A stretch of 64,000 nt of DNA from assembly GCA_002423105.1 (NCBI GenBank), contig DIUT01000043.1, forward strand, positions 64,252 through 128,251. Direction: 5' to 3'. The notes under the pieces are model-generated. The model saw only the letters and a program-made list of their open reading frames with translations. It was not told where the DNA came from and searched no databases. How positions within the stretch are numbered: position 1 is the first letter of the stretch; each line of letters starts with the position of its first letter. The DNA comes from Geobacter sp. UBA6151 (lineage in GTDB: Bacteria; Desulfobacterota; Desulfuromonadia; Geobacterales; Pseudopelobacteraceae). Shown piece by piece: positions 34,819-43,498 of this stretch. A program made the translations under genes and the position numbers.

Positions 34819-37248
34819 ATGGATGCAGCCGAATATAAAGAAATCAGGTGGCTGTTTGACAACTACCTCCAGATGTACGCCTCGCGGGATGACCAGCTTA
34901 CCACCTGGTTCAGTGACGACTTTTCAGGTTTTACCGGAAGCGGTGACTTTCTGGTAAAGGACCGTGCAGCATGGGTTGCCATTACCCGCCTGGATTTCAG
35001 TCAGGTCAAAGATCCGATCCGTATCGAACTAAAAGATCTTGCCATCCAGTCACTTGCCGAAAACGTTGCGGTGACCACCGGGTTTTTCAAGATTCACCTG
35101 CCCATTGAAGATCATGTTCTGTCGCGGGAAACGGCCCGTCTGGTGCTGATTTTCCATAAAGAACCGGCAGGGTGGAAAATATCCCACAGCAGTATTTCCC
35201 TGCCATACTACATGGCCAGTGAAGGTGAAGTCTACCCCTTGAAAACGCTGGAGAAGCGTAACAAGCAACTGGAAGAGCAGATTGCAGAAAAGACGGCTCA
35301 GCTTTTCGAAGCAAACAGCAAGCTGCAACGTACCAATGAAGATCTGGAAAGAAAAATTGCCGAACAGAAGCAGACCGGGGAAGCGCTGCGGGAGAGTGAG
35401 AGCAAATACCGTCTGTTAACTGAGAATGCTTCTGATGTGGTCTGGAGGCTGGACAGCGAATATCGCTTTACCTATGTCAGTCCGGCGGATGAACGGCTGC
35501 GCGGCTACAGGGCTGACGAAGTGATAGGCCACCATGTTTTTGAAATATTTAACGAGGAAGGGATTGCAACAATCAAAAAAATGGCTCAACTGCGGCAGGA
35601 GGCTGAACAACGCGGAACGCTGACGAGCACCATAACGTTTGAGGCAGAACATCGCTGCAAGGATGGCAGATGGTTGTGGGCAGAAATACGCTACTCGGCA
35701 GAGCGTGATGCAGATGGAAACACTACCGGGTTCTACGGCATAACCCGGGAAATAACCGAGCGCAAGCTGGCAGAGGATGCATCACGCCGTGCCAAGGCTG
35801 CTGCCGAAGAGGCCAGTAAAGCCAAGAGTCAGTTCCTGGCCACCATGAGTCATGAGATCCGCACGCCGCTGAACGCGCTGGTGGGATTCAGCACCTTGGC
35901 CCGCAAAGCCACTGATCCCGATAAAATCAATCAGTACCTGTCCATTCTGGAACAGTCGTCCCGTTCTCTGATGGATCTGGTCAATAACATCCTGGACATG
36001 AGCAAGATTGAGGCGGGGCGGCTGGAGTTTGAGGCGGTACCGGTCAATCTGCGGCAGTTTGTCACCAGCCTGGAAGAGCAGTATCGTCATCTGGCAAACC
36101 AGCAAATGTTGGGATTCCGGGTTTCTGTGGCCGATAATCTGCCAACCTGGGTTCTTGGCGATCCGGTTCGCCTGCGCCAGATCCTGGCCAATTTGCTTTC
36201 CAATGCCATCAAGTTTACCGAAAGCGGAGAAGTCACCTGTTCGATCAGCTGCTTGCAGAAGGAAGGAGAGCAGATTGTCCGTTTCGAGGTGCGGGACAGC
36301 GGCATCGGCATTCCGGACTCTTTTCTGCCGGTGCTTTTTCAGCCCTTCCGTCAGCTTGATCCTACTATCTCCCGTAAATTCGGCGGCACCGGTCTTGGTC
36401 TGGCCATTGTTCACAGTCTGGTGGAGATGATGAAGGGGGCTATTGTTGTTGACAGCAGGGAAGGAGTCGGCAGTTGCTTTGTCGTCGACCTGCCGTTATC
36501 CGAGACAGAACCGCTCACGGAGGAGCTTCTTGCAACACCGGTAAAACTTGCCTCATGTGCAATCCTGGTGGTTGAGGATAATACCTTCAACCGGCAACTG
36601 CTGGGGGATATCCTTACTTCATGGGGACATCGAGTGACGCTGGCTGAAGATGGTCATCAGGCCTTGCCGTTAACGGAACAGCAGCAGTTCGATCTGATTC
36701 TGCTGGATATTCGTATGCCCGGTATTGACGGCATCGAGGTTGCCCGTAGGGTAAGGCAGCGGGAACAGGAGCGTTCAGAAACAGCGGTGCCGATCATCGC
36801 CATCACCGCCGACGCCGATGCAGCCACCCGTGAAGCCTGCCATGCCGCCGGAATCAATGCGGTGCTGCCAAAACCGATCATGCCGGAGCAGCTGGCACGA
36901 GCCATTGCCCATCAGTGCGAAGGGATGATGGATGTCTCTCCGGAACAGCAACCATTGCTGAATGTGCAGGCTCTGGAGGGATTGAACAACAATCATGAAC
37001 GTATCCACAGTTTTCAGGAAATGTTGCTGACGGACATTAACAATGAACTGCGCTGTCTGCATATCTCACTTGAGCAGGGTGATCGAAAAGAGCTGGGCCG
37101 GGCTGCCCATACCTTGAAAGGGCTGTACGGGTATCTGACAGACCGGCAGCCGGTGGAACTGGCTGGCTGGATTCAGCACAATGCGTCATCTGCACCGCTT
37201 GAAGAGGTTCGGCGGGTGGTGGAACAACTGCGGACAAATCAAAAATAG
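34819..37248 (+). CDS. Hybrid histidine kinase with NTF2/SnoaL-like input, PAS, receiver and Hpt domains
   Basis: Protein of 809 residues; no membrane segment. Residues 1-140 look like an NTF2/SnoaL-like fold (MDAAEYKEIRWLFDNYLQMY ... WFSDDFSGFTGSG), followed by a coiled coil (140-195), a PAS domain (about 195-320), HisKA with the phospho-accepting His345 (TMSHEIRTPLN), HATPase with NLLSNAIKF, DSGIGI and GTGLGLAI, a receiver domain with Asp630 (LILLDIRMPG) and an Hpt domain with His764 (AAHTLKGLYG). It starts at ATG 34819, which has GAGG upstream. Phosphate can relay His345-Asp630-His764 to the sigma-54 activator encoded 27 bp downstream. The signal is unknown. Confidence 0.87.
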   Translation: MDAAEYKEIRWLFDNYLQMYASRDDQLTTWFSDDFSGFTGSGDFLVKDRAAWVAITRLDFSQVKDPIRIELKDLAIQSLAENVAVTTGFFKIHLPIEDHVLSRETARLVLIFHKEPAGWKISHSSISLPYYMASEGEVYPLKTLEKRNKQLEEQIAEKTAQLFEANSKLQRTNEDLERKIAEQKQTGEALRESESKYRLLTENASDVVWRLDSEYRFTYVSPADERLRGYRADEVIGHHVFEIFNEEGIATIKKMAQLRQEAEQRGTLTSTITFEAEHRCKDGRWLWAEIRYSAERDADGNTTGFYGITREITERKLAEDASRRAKAAAEEASKAKSQFLATMSHEIRTPLNALVGFSTLARKATDPDKINQYLSILEQSSRSLMDLVNNILDMSKIEAGRLEFEAVPVNLRQFVTSLEEQYRHLANQQMLGFRVSVADNLPTWVLGDPVRLRQILANLLSNAIKFTESGEVTCSISCLQKEGEQIVRFEVRDSGIGIPDSFLPVLFQPFRQLDPTISRKFGGTGLGLAIVHSLVEMMKGAIVVDSREGVGSCFVVDLPLSETEPLTEELLATPVKLASCAILVVEDNTFNRQLLGDILTSWGHRVTLAEDGHQALPLTEQQQFDLILLDIRMPGIDGIEVARRVRQREQERSETAVPIIAITADADAATREACHAAGINAVLPKPIMPEQLARAIAHQCEGMMDVSPEQQPLLNVQALEGLNNNHERIHSFQEMLLTDINNELRCLHISLEQGDRKELGRAAHTLKGLYGYLTDRQPVELAGWIQHNASSAPLEEVRRVVEQLRTNQK

Positions 37249-37275
37249 ATGGTAGGTGGGCCAGGAGAATACCGG

Positions 37276-38634
37276 ATGAACGTTGTTGCACGAATACTGG
37301 TGGTTGACGATACGCAGAGCTTCCGCTTTATGATCAAGGGCTATCTGGATGATGCCGGGTACCAGACAACCTGCGCTGCCGGAGGACCAGAGGCCTTGGC
37401 GGAATTGGAACAGACCCCCTTTGATCTGGTGTTGTCTGACATGGTGATGCCGGAGATGGACGGGCTTGCCTTGCTGCATCAGATCCGCAGTCGCTATCCG
37501 CTGCTGCCCTTTGTGCTGATTACTGCCCACGGCAGTGTTGACAGCGCTGTGGCGGCCATGAAAGAGGGGGCGGATGATTATCTGTTGAAACCGCTGAACT
37601 GGGAAGAGCTGCTGGTGGTGGTGGAACGTCTGCTGGAACATGCCCGGCTGCGGGTCAGTTACGACCGGATGCTGGATTCCGAGCGGGAACAGTACAGTTT
37701 TCAGAACATAACCTCTGTTTCGTCCGTCATGGGCAAGACCTTAGCTATAGCACAGCAGGTGGCCGCCTCATCCCGTACTACCGTTTCCCTCTATGGCGAA
37801 AGCGGGGTGGGGAAGGAGGTGCTGGCCCGAGCCATCCATATAGCCTCGGGGCAGAGCATGACCAGCTTTGTGGCGGTGAACTGCGCCGCCATACCGGAAA
37901 CCCTGTTGGAGAGTGAGTTGTTCGGCCATGTCAAAGGAGCTTTTACCGGAGCCGACCACGAACGTGAAGGCAAATGCAGCCGGGCCCAGGGCGGCACCCT
38001 GTTTCTGGATGAGATCGGCGACATGCCGCTGTCGCTGCAACCAAAACTGCTGCGCCTGCTTGAGGAGCACAGTTATGAGAAGGTCGGCTCAGACCGGCCA
38101 ATTCCTCTGGATTGCCGAATCATCGTCGCCACCCATCGCAATCTTGATGAATGCTGCAAACAGGGGAGTTTCCGGCGCGACCTCTACCATCGTCTGAACA
38201 TCTTCCCCATTTTTATCCCTCCTTTGCGCGAACGGCGGGAAGATATTCCGCGGCTGGCGGAGCTTTTTCTGGATGATTTCAGGCAGCATCAGGGCAAGCC
38301 GTTGCCCGGTCTTTCCAGGTCGGCCCTTGATCTGCTGATGTCACATGACTGGCCGGGCAACGTCCGGGAGCTGCGCAACCTGCTTGAATACGCCACCATC
38401 GTCACCAGCGGCGACCTGATCCGACCGGAGCACCTGCGCCTGCAACAGCAGGTTGAGTCGTGCCATGAAGAGCTGGACAATGACCGGATTACCCTGTCTT
38501 TTAACTTTTCCTGTGCAGAGTTTTCACTTGATGCCGTCAATCAACGGTTGATGACATGGGCATTGGAGAAGTGTCATAACAACAAATCCTCTGCCGCACG
38601 GCTCCTGAAGGCCTCCCGCAAACTGTTTTACTAA
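37276..38634 (+). CDS. Sigma-54-dependent response regulator (NtrC family) with shortened HTH
   Basis: Protein of 452 residues from ATG 37276, preceded by AGGAGA. Receiver domain with Asp55 (VLSDMVMPEMDG); AAA+ domain with Walker A GESGVGKE and the sigma-54 contact loop KGAFTGADHE, and GGTLFLDEIGDMPL. The C-terminal Fis-type HTH starts normally (ALEKCHNNKSSAARLL) but the protein stops after KASRKLFY, whereas relatives continue for about 8-12 residues through the end of the recognition helix. It may be naturally short or damaged. It probably receives phosphate from the hybrid kinase. Nearby -24/-12 promoters are candidate targets. Confidence 0.88.
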   Translation: MNVVARILVVDDTQSFRFMIKGYLDDAGYQTTCAAGGPEALAELEQTPFDLVLSDMVMPEMDGLALLHQIRSRYPLLPFVLITAHGSVDSAVAAMKEGADDYLLKPLNWEELLVVVERLLEHARLRVSYDRMLDSEREQYSFQNITSVSSVMGKTLAIAQQVAASSRTTVSLYGESGVGKEVLARAIHIASGQSMTSFVAVNCAAIPETLLESELFGHVKGAFTGADHEREGKCSRAQGGTLFLDEIGDMPLSLQPKLLRLLEEHSYEKVGSDRPIPLDCRIIVATHRNLDECCKQGSFRRDLYHRLNIFPIFIPPLRERREDIPRLAELFLDDFRQHQGKPLPGLSRSALDLLMSHDWPGNVRELRNLLEYATIVTSGDLIRPEHLRLQQQVESCHEELDNDRITLSFNFSCAEFSLDAVNQRLMTWALEKCHNNKSSAARLLKASRKLFY

Positions 38635-38669
38635 TCTTGCCCCCCCACCTCCATGTATTGTCTCTATTT

Positions 38670-38694
38670 GGACATTTTGTCCCGACAGGGACAA
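38670..38694. promoter_or_regulatory. Overlapping GGACA/TGTCC dyads (candidate activator sites)
   Basis: GGACA-TTT-TGTCC (38670-38682) overlaps the 18-bp palindrome TTGTCCC-GACA-GGGACAA (38677-38694). They lie 54-78 bp upstream of the -24 element at 38748, the right side for a sigma-54 activator. Another TGTCC-N6-GGACA pair occurs at 38799-38814, between that promoter and the first gene. The adjacent response regulator is an obvious candidate binder. Confidence 0.55.
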
Positions 38695-38746
38695 TGCTCC
38701 TTTGTTACATCCATATAACTATCCGAAAATTTACGTACTTCATATT

Positions 38747-38761
38747 TGGCATGGATTTCGC
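38747..38761 (+). promoter_or_regulatory. Sigma-54 promoter upstream of the FlaG-like gene
   Basis: TGGCATGGATTTCGC at 38747-38761 has GG (38748-38749) and GC (38760-38761) 12 bp apart and matches nine of eleven conserved consensus positions. It could drive the FlaG-like gene, the small leader-like gene and the metallophosphoesterase that follow within 21 bp of one another. Confidence 0.55.
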
Positions 38762-38849
38762 CACCAATGCTTGCAGCAGGCACTTGCCAAGACAGAGTTG
38801 TCCCGTTTTGGACAGGTGCGTGTATCCAGTCACCAAAAAGGAGCAGGCC

Positions 38850-39224
38850 ATGTCAATTACTCCCATAACCACAGAGACGCAAAAGCCTTTACAGCCGGTT
38901 GCCCCGGCAGAACAGCTGGTAAAGAAAGCGTCTTCGGCAATCGATGAGTCGGCAAACCAAGCAGTGCAAGCAGGCGTTGCCGATACAACCTCCAGCAACA
39001 AGGTTGCATCCATAAAGAAACAGTCCCTGGATGCCGGAGCCGAAGATCGACAATCCAGCCGGTCGATGAATCACGTGCTTGCGGAGTATGACCAACAGGG
39101 CAAGGCACGGACCAAGTTCATGGATAGCAATAATAACGTTGTTTACCAGGTTCCCACCGAGATGGTAGCCAAGCTGGAAGACCGGATGTCGAACATTGAG
39201 ACATCCGCCAAAACAAAAGGTTAA
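38850..39224 (+). CDS. Small FlaG-like protein
   Basis: Protein of 124 residues starting at ATG 38850 with AAGGAG upstream. The N-terminal 80 residues are polar and low in order. The C-terminus (KARTKFMDSNNNVVYQVP, TEMVAKLEDRMSNIE) resembles FlaG, where a stretch of this kind follows a disordered head in proteins linked to flagellar filament length. No flagellar genes are near, so the role here is unclear. It has no signal peptide. It is the first gene after the sigma-54 promoter and is followed closely by the leader-like gene. Confidence 0.5.
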   Translation: MSITPITTETQKPLQPVAPAEQLVKKASSAIDESANQAVQAGVADTTSSNKVASIKKQSLDAGAEDRQSSRSMNHVLAEYDQQGKARTKFMDSNNNVVYQVPTEMVAKLEDRMSNIETSAKTKG

Positions 39225-39244
39225 GTTGCCGCGTGGGAGGTGTC

Positions 39245-39463
39245 ATGTCACAGGAAATGGTTGAGCGGTTATTGGGACGGCTGATCACTGACGAGCGGTT
39301 TCGTCGTGCTGCAAAAGAATCCCTGGAAGCAGCCTGCATGCAGGGAGGATATCGGCTTACTACGGCAGAGCTGTTGTTGCTCTCCAGCAGCCTTGAATTG
39401 CAACGCATAGCAAATATTGCAGAGAGTCTTGATTCTGGCCTGTGCCGAGCGGGTAGTGAATAA
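39245..39463 (+). CDS. Small RiPP-leader-like protein (Franean1_4349/Nif11-type)
   Basis: Protein of 72 residues from ATG 39245, preceded by GGAGG. The pattern MSQEMVERLLGRLITDERFRR, followed by GGYRLTTAELLLLSS, resembles leader regions of the Franean1_4349 RiPP family: an LGRLxTDxxFR motif, then a gap and a Gly-Tyr-x-Leu-Thr segment. It has one Cys in the middle (AACMQGG) and one near the end (GLCRAGSE). No modification enzyme is adjacent; instead the Tat metallophosphoesterase starts 18 bp downstream. The family call is by eye and moderate. Confidence 0.5.
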   Translation: MSQEMVERLLGRLITDERFRRAAKESLEAACMQGGYRLTTAELLLLSSSLELQRIANIAESLDSGLCRAGSE

Positions 39464-39481
39464 CAACCAAAGGAGGGGCAG

Positions 39482-41590
39482 ATGAGTAACCACGATAAGG
39501 AACAGAAAATAAGTGGTGAAGTAACGCGGCGGGATTTTATCAAATACACTGCCGGAACAGCAGCCTGCATTTCACTGGGAAGTTTCAGCTATGGCTGTGG
39601 CAGTGACAGCTCCCCACAGGTCTCAGGCTACCCCATTGACTCCATGGTGGTGAAGACGAGCGAGCGGATGATCTCGTTCCCCTATACTCCGGCTTCCAAC
39701 CCAGTCACACCCGGACAGATGCCGAACCCGGCTGACCCGAAACTAAGCCCCAAAGGTGGCACTGCGCTTACGTGGGATAAGCTGAGCCAGATTCAGGACT
39801 ATGACAGCCTGGGTTATGGCAAATGGACATACGTCGACTGGCCGCTCCCGGTGGTGCAGCGGACCGACATTATGCCGTCCACGTTTAGTGCTGCGTCAGT
39901 CACCAAAAAGACACGGTTGCTGAACTTCTTTGCCATGACCGATATCCATCTGACTGACAAGGAAGCGCCAAACCAGTTGATCTATCTCCAGCAAAGCCTT
40001 CCTGGATTTGCTGGACAAAACAGCTCGATCTACTCCGGTGTTATGCTGTACACTCCCCAGGTCTTTGATGCTGCCATTCAGACCGCAAACGCCCTGCATA
40101 AGAAAGATCCCTTTGATTTTTTTATCTCGCTGGGGGATGTCTGCAACACCAGTATGTACAACGAACTCAGGTGGTATCTTGATATCATTGATGGCAAGGT
40201 GATTACCCCCAGTTCCGGCGATCATCGTGGCGCTGACACCATTGATTACCAGAAGCCATTTAAGGCAGCTGGTCTGGACAATACCATCCCGTTTTATCAG
40301 ACGCTTGGTAACCATGACCACTTCATGATCGGTTCATTTCCTGTCTATCAGACTGCTGGCCTTGCTGATTCATACATCAGTGATACGGTTTGGTCAGTGT
40401 CGAATGATCTGCTTACCCCTGTCACTCTCAAGGAACCAGCCAAATTCCCTGCCAATATCGACAATACCAGACGAAATAATGCAAATGACAGATATTATCA
40501 GGGCGTCATTGATGGCACAACCCGGTTAGGAACTATTAAACATGCAGGAACACACGCAACGGCCCCCAAGGTGGTGGCTGATCCCAACCGCCGTTCTTTG
40601 CATAGAGCAGAATGGATTCAGGAGTTTTTTAACAGCACCACCAGTCCGAAGGGCCATGGGTTTAACCTGGTTTCATCCAACAAAAATTTTGGTTTGGTTG
40701 CGGCTGCTGATAGAGCCGGTTTTGCCTGTTACAGCTTTGTGCCCAAGGCAAATGTACCGCTGAAGGTGATTGTGCTGGATGATACCCAGCGGGAAGACGA
40801 CGGTTCTCTTGATATCCATGGTCACGGCTTTCTTGATGCGTCACGCTGGGCCTGGCTTCAGGCTGAGCTTGCAGATGGTCAGGCAGCCAAACAGTTGATG
40901 ATCATTGCCTGCCATATTCCGATCTGCGTTGCCAATGTTGGCACTGAATTGGAATGGTGGCTTGGCGATTCGAACGCCACAATCACGAATGCCTGTACGA
41001 TAACAGAGCTGGTCACGACTCTTCAGAACACTACGAACCTGCTGATGTGGATTTCCGGGCATCGTCACGTAAATCACGTCAAGGCTTTTGTTTCGCCTGA
41101 TCCGGCGGGTGCCCCTGAAAAAGGATTCTGGCAGGTTGAAAGCTCATCATTGCGCGACTTCCCGCAACAGTTCCGCACCTTTGAAATCTTTATCAACAGC
41201 GATTACAGCATTTCCATTGAGGCGGTGAACGTCGATATAGCAGTGAAAGAGGGGACGCCTGCGGCAACATCAAGGAAGTATGCCATTGCAACGCAGCAGA
41301 TCCTTCATAATGAGCTCAAAGGGAATCCGCCAAACTATCAGACCATGTTTGGAGTTGATTTCGGTCCTGTAGACCCCACTCGTCCACGGGCTGGTGATTC
41401 AACAGACGTGGTGCCAGTAGCCCCAACTGACCCGTCAATCCAGTTTGTAGATCTTACCGCACAAGGGGTTCCGTACAATGCCTCCTACAACGCCCAGCTG
41501 TTCAAGCAGCTGAGCCCGGCGATGAAGGCCCATTTGCAGACCTTGTATCCGACCATCACTTCTATGGATATGAACTCACTACTAAGCTGA
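39482..41590 (+). CDS. Tat-exported metallophosphoesterase (TIGR03768-type), copy 1
   Basis: Protein of 702 residues with a twin-arginine signal TRRDFIKYTAGTAACISLG and a Cys at the end (YGCGSD) that may be lipidated. The calcineurin-type motifs are AMTDIHLTD (DxH), SLGDVCN (GDxx), TLGNHDHF (GNHD), IACHIPI and SGHRHVN (GHxH), so the dimetal site is complete. It resembles the RPA4764-type metallophosphoesterase family I recall as TIGR03768. Substrate unknown; acts outside the cytoplasmic membrane. Copy 2 at 45284-47146 has almost the same signal sequence. It is followed by a terminator. Confidence 0.88.
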   Translation: MSNHDKEQKISGEVTRRDFIKYTAGTAACISLGSFSYGCGSDSSPQVSGYPIDSMVVKTSERMISFPYTPASNPVTPGQMPNPADPKLSPKGGTALTWDKLSQIQDYDSLGYGKWTYVDWPLPVVQRTDIMPSTFSAASVTKKTRLLNFFAMTDIHLTDKEAPNQLIYLQQSLPGFAGQNSSIYSGVMLYTPQVFDAAIQTANALHKKDPFDFFISLGDVCNTSMYNELRWYLDIIDGKVITPSSGDHRGADTIDYQKPFKAAGLDNTIPFYQTLGNHDHFMIGSFPVYQTAGLADSYISDTVWSVSNDLLTPVTLKEPAKFPANIDNTRRNNANDRYYQGVIDGTTRLGTIKHAGTHATAPKVVADPNRRSLHRAEWIQEFFNSTTSPKGHGFNLVSSNKNFGLVAAADRAGFACYSFVPKANVPLKVIVLDDTQREDDGSLDIHGHGFLDASRWAWLQAELADGQAAKQLMIIACHIPICVANVGTELEWWLGDSNATITNACTITELVTTLQNTTNLLMWISGHRHVNHVKAFVSPDPAGAPEKGFWQVESSSLRDFPQQFRTFEIFINSDYSISIEAVNVDIAVKEGTPAATSRKYAIATQQILHNELKGNPPNYQTMFGVDFGPVDPTRPRAGDSTDVVPVAPTDPSIQFVDLTAQGVPYNASYNAQLFKQLSPAMKAHLQTLYPTITSMDMNSLLS

Positions 41591-41632
41591 TAATCACTGA
41601 ATAATTTTCGGATACCGGGACGGGACTGAGGC

Positions 41633-41671
41633 AAAGGCTCAACAGGCAAGCAACGCTTGTTGAGCCTTTTT
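41633..41671 (+). terminator. Intrinsic terminator after metallophosphoesterase copy 1
   Basis: AAAGGCTCAACA (41633-41644) pairs with TGTTGAGCCTTT (41658-41669) around a 13-nt loop, followed by a T-run. It would end the operon that begins with the FlaG-like gene. Confidence 0.8.
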
Positions 41672-41692
41672 CATGAACGAGAGGCCACCAAA

Positions 41693-41770
41693 ATGAAGCT
41701 GTTCACCGCCATCAAACACGACTTTGCCTTCACCCTGCTCCTGATCATCCAGGGAGGATTGTACAGATGA
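41693..41770 (+). CDS. Possible 25-residue leader ORF coupled to the histidine-phosphatase gene
   Basis: ATG 41693 opens a 25-codon frame (MKLFTAIKHDFAFTLLLIIQ, then five residues) whose TGA overlaps the next ATG (ATGA at 41767-41770). The gene body contains the ribosome-binding site of the next gene (GGGAGGA). It could be a translational coupler, a leader peptide or the tail end of a broken gene. The evidence for translation is weak. Confidence 0.3.
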   Translation: MKLFTAIKHDFAFTLLLIIQGGLYR

Positions 41771-43269
41771 AAAAAATTACCACTGTCTGGTCGCTGTTTT
41801 TGCTCCTTGCCCTGACGCTGCTGGCAGGCTGTGCAAACGATTCAGGCTCAAGTCCACCGGCACCGCTCAGCCCCAGCAACATCAACCTGGTTTTTGTGGT
41901 GAGCCCGGATCTGGCCTATAGCACCCCCGGTGATATCCAGCCGGACACGGCAAATCTTACCAGCCAGGGGCTTAACCGCTCGCTTCAACTGGCAACCTAC
42001 CTGCAACAGCAGGTGCTGGGGGGTAAGAATGTAACCAGTATCTACACCATCTCACCGATGAGCCACCTGCAGACCGCCAACAACTACCCGGACATGACAG
42101 CGATCGGGTTTATCCAGCAGTTTGCCCTGCTCAATCAAATTACGTTGCAGGTTGATGGAAACGGGACCAGCTATACCGCACATAACTACCCGATCAATGT
42201 ATCCTATGCCAAGGCCGAGGGGGTGCCAACTGGCGTTATACCCTCATCCGCCTATTGTCCAGATTGTAGCGGGTTGGATTTCAACAACACCGCAGGCATT
42301 AACGACACGCTGGTGTCAGGGATCATCGACAAGAAAACACCGGGTTTTTATGTTTTCTCCGCACCTTGGAAGACGGTCAGCGCCATGCTGGCTCAAATCA
42401 ACACCAGCTACGGCTACAACCTGAGCCTGCCAACGGCATTCCAGGGCAGCAATTACATCTATGCCTTGTCGATCCCGATCCCGACCACCGGGAGCGCCAG
42501 TCTGCTGTCCTACAACAGCAACCTGAATCCGCCGAATACTTATCCGGTGTTTCCCTCCACAGTGCCAAGCGCTGCATGCACCAATCAGTACCAGCCGTAT
42601 TTCAGCACGGTGTTGACTGGCGGCGTGCATGGTGTTGTCGTCCCGACCGGCATAACGACCAATGCAACGTTCTATATTGTCCGGCATGCAGAGGCGCATC
42701 CGGATCTCGGGTTTGGATTTGATGACGGCAACTACGTGGCTGCCGGTCAATGGCGGGCGCTCTCCCTTGTGCATACGCTGAAGGGAAAAATCAGTCCCAC
42801 TATGGTTTATTCGGTTGATCCTGCCGGCATGTGGTACCCCAATCGTGATCTCAATGTTTCGTATATCAGGCCCTCACTAACCGTACTGCCATACGCCATC
42901 GCCAATAATCTGCCTTATTACCTGGCGGCAGGGTTAAATTTTGGCACTTCGGGTGACCCGCTCGATCAAACCGTAGCGCAGAACACCAGTAATTTTTTCT
43001 TTACCGGCGGCAGATTTTCCAACCAAACCGTGCTGGTGGCATGGGAATCCGGGCATATCAGACCGTTTATCAACGCCCTGATCAAAAGCTATGGCAGCAA
43101 CCTGCCACTGCTGGATACCACAAGCCTACCCAACGGTGGCTGGCCACCTGCAGACTACGACACCATCTGGACGGTGAAATTGGATGCTCAAGGCAATCTG
43201 ACCGTACATAATGCGCTGTGCGAAGGGATTGATTCTGCGAGTTTGCCGGTTATGGCGCCGTTCTTTTAA
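41767..43269 (+). CDS. Histidine-phosphatase-like lipoprotein with two domains, first one degenerate
   Basis: Protein of 500 residues with a lipobox LTLLAGC. The second half carries the phosphohistidine motif ATFYIVRHAEAHPD and the end VLVAWESGHIRPFI, which contains the second His. The first half reads NLVFVVSPDLAYS with LTSQGLNRSLQLATYL, the same fold landmarks but no RHG/RHA, so it looks like a duplicated domain that lost catalysis. The substrate is unknown. It sits between the two metallophosphoesterase copies. A 3'-end copy of this gene lies at 45024-45262. Confidence 0.75.
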   Translation: MKKITTVWSLFLLLALTLLAGCANDSGSSPPAPLSPSNINLVFVVSPDLAYSTPGDIQPDTANLTSQGLNRSLQLATYLQQQVLGGKNVTSIYTISPMSHLQTANNYPDMTAIGFIQQFALLNQITLQVDGNGTSYTAHNYPINVSYAKAEGVPTGVIPSSAYCPDCSGLDFNNTAGINDTLVSGIIDKKTPGFYVFSAPWKTVSAMLAQINTSYGYNLSLPTAFQGSNYIYALSIPIPTTGSASLLSYNSNLNPPNTYPVFPSTVPSAACTNQYQPYFSTVLTGGVHGVVVPTGITTNATFYIVRHAEAHPDLGFGFDDGNYVAAGQWRALSLVHTLKGKISPTMVYSVDPAGMWYPNRDLNVSYIRPSLTVLPYAIANNLPYYLAAGLNFGTSGDPLDQTVAQNTSNFFFTGGRFSNQTVLVAWESGHIRPFINALIKSYGSNLPLLDTTSLPNGGWPPADYDTIWTVKLDAQGNLTVHNALCEGIDSASLPVMAPFF

Positions 43270-43363
43270 TTCGCCCGATGCCCACCGGTTCTTACAATGC
43301 CGAGCGCTTGTGTAGTTGAGTTCTGAAATGAAAGCGAAGATGCAGGGGCTGTTCCCGGTCGGC
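43270..43363 (+). pseudogene. 3'-end remnant of a metallophosphoesterase gene
   Basis: The sequence directly after the histidine-phosphatase stop (TTCGCCCGATGCCCACCGG onwards) is close to the last 95 bp of metallophosphoesterase copy 2 (47048-47142), through GATGCAGGGGCTGTTCCCGG, with a frame-breaking difference near 43306. It is non-coding debris of a lost copy. Confidence 0.8.
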
Positions 43364-43498
43364 CTCCTGCAAACACAACCAAATGTGGGTGGAATCGCAG
43401 GGTAGTACTTTCTGTGGAGGATATGTGATTCAAGCTCGGTAAAGGTTGATGGCAACGGGACTACCTGACCACCCAGATACGCATAAAAGGAGTGAGCG
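43364..43498. other. Intergenic stretch before Kelch gene 1
   Basis: About 135 bp. A short piece around 43443-43470 (AGGTTGATGGCAACGGGAC) resembles the middle of the histidine-phosphatase gene (42149), hinting at more debris. A ribosome-binding site AAAGGAG precedes the Kelch gene. Nothing else is seen. Confidence 0.4.
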
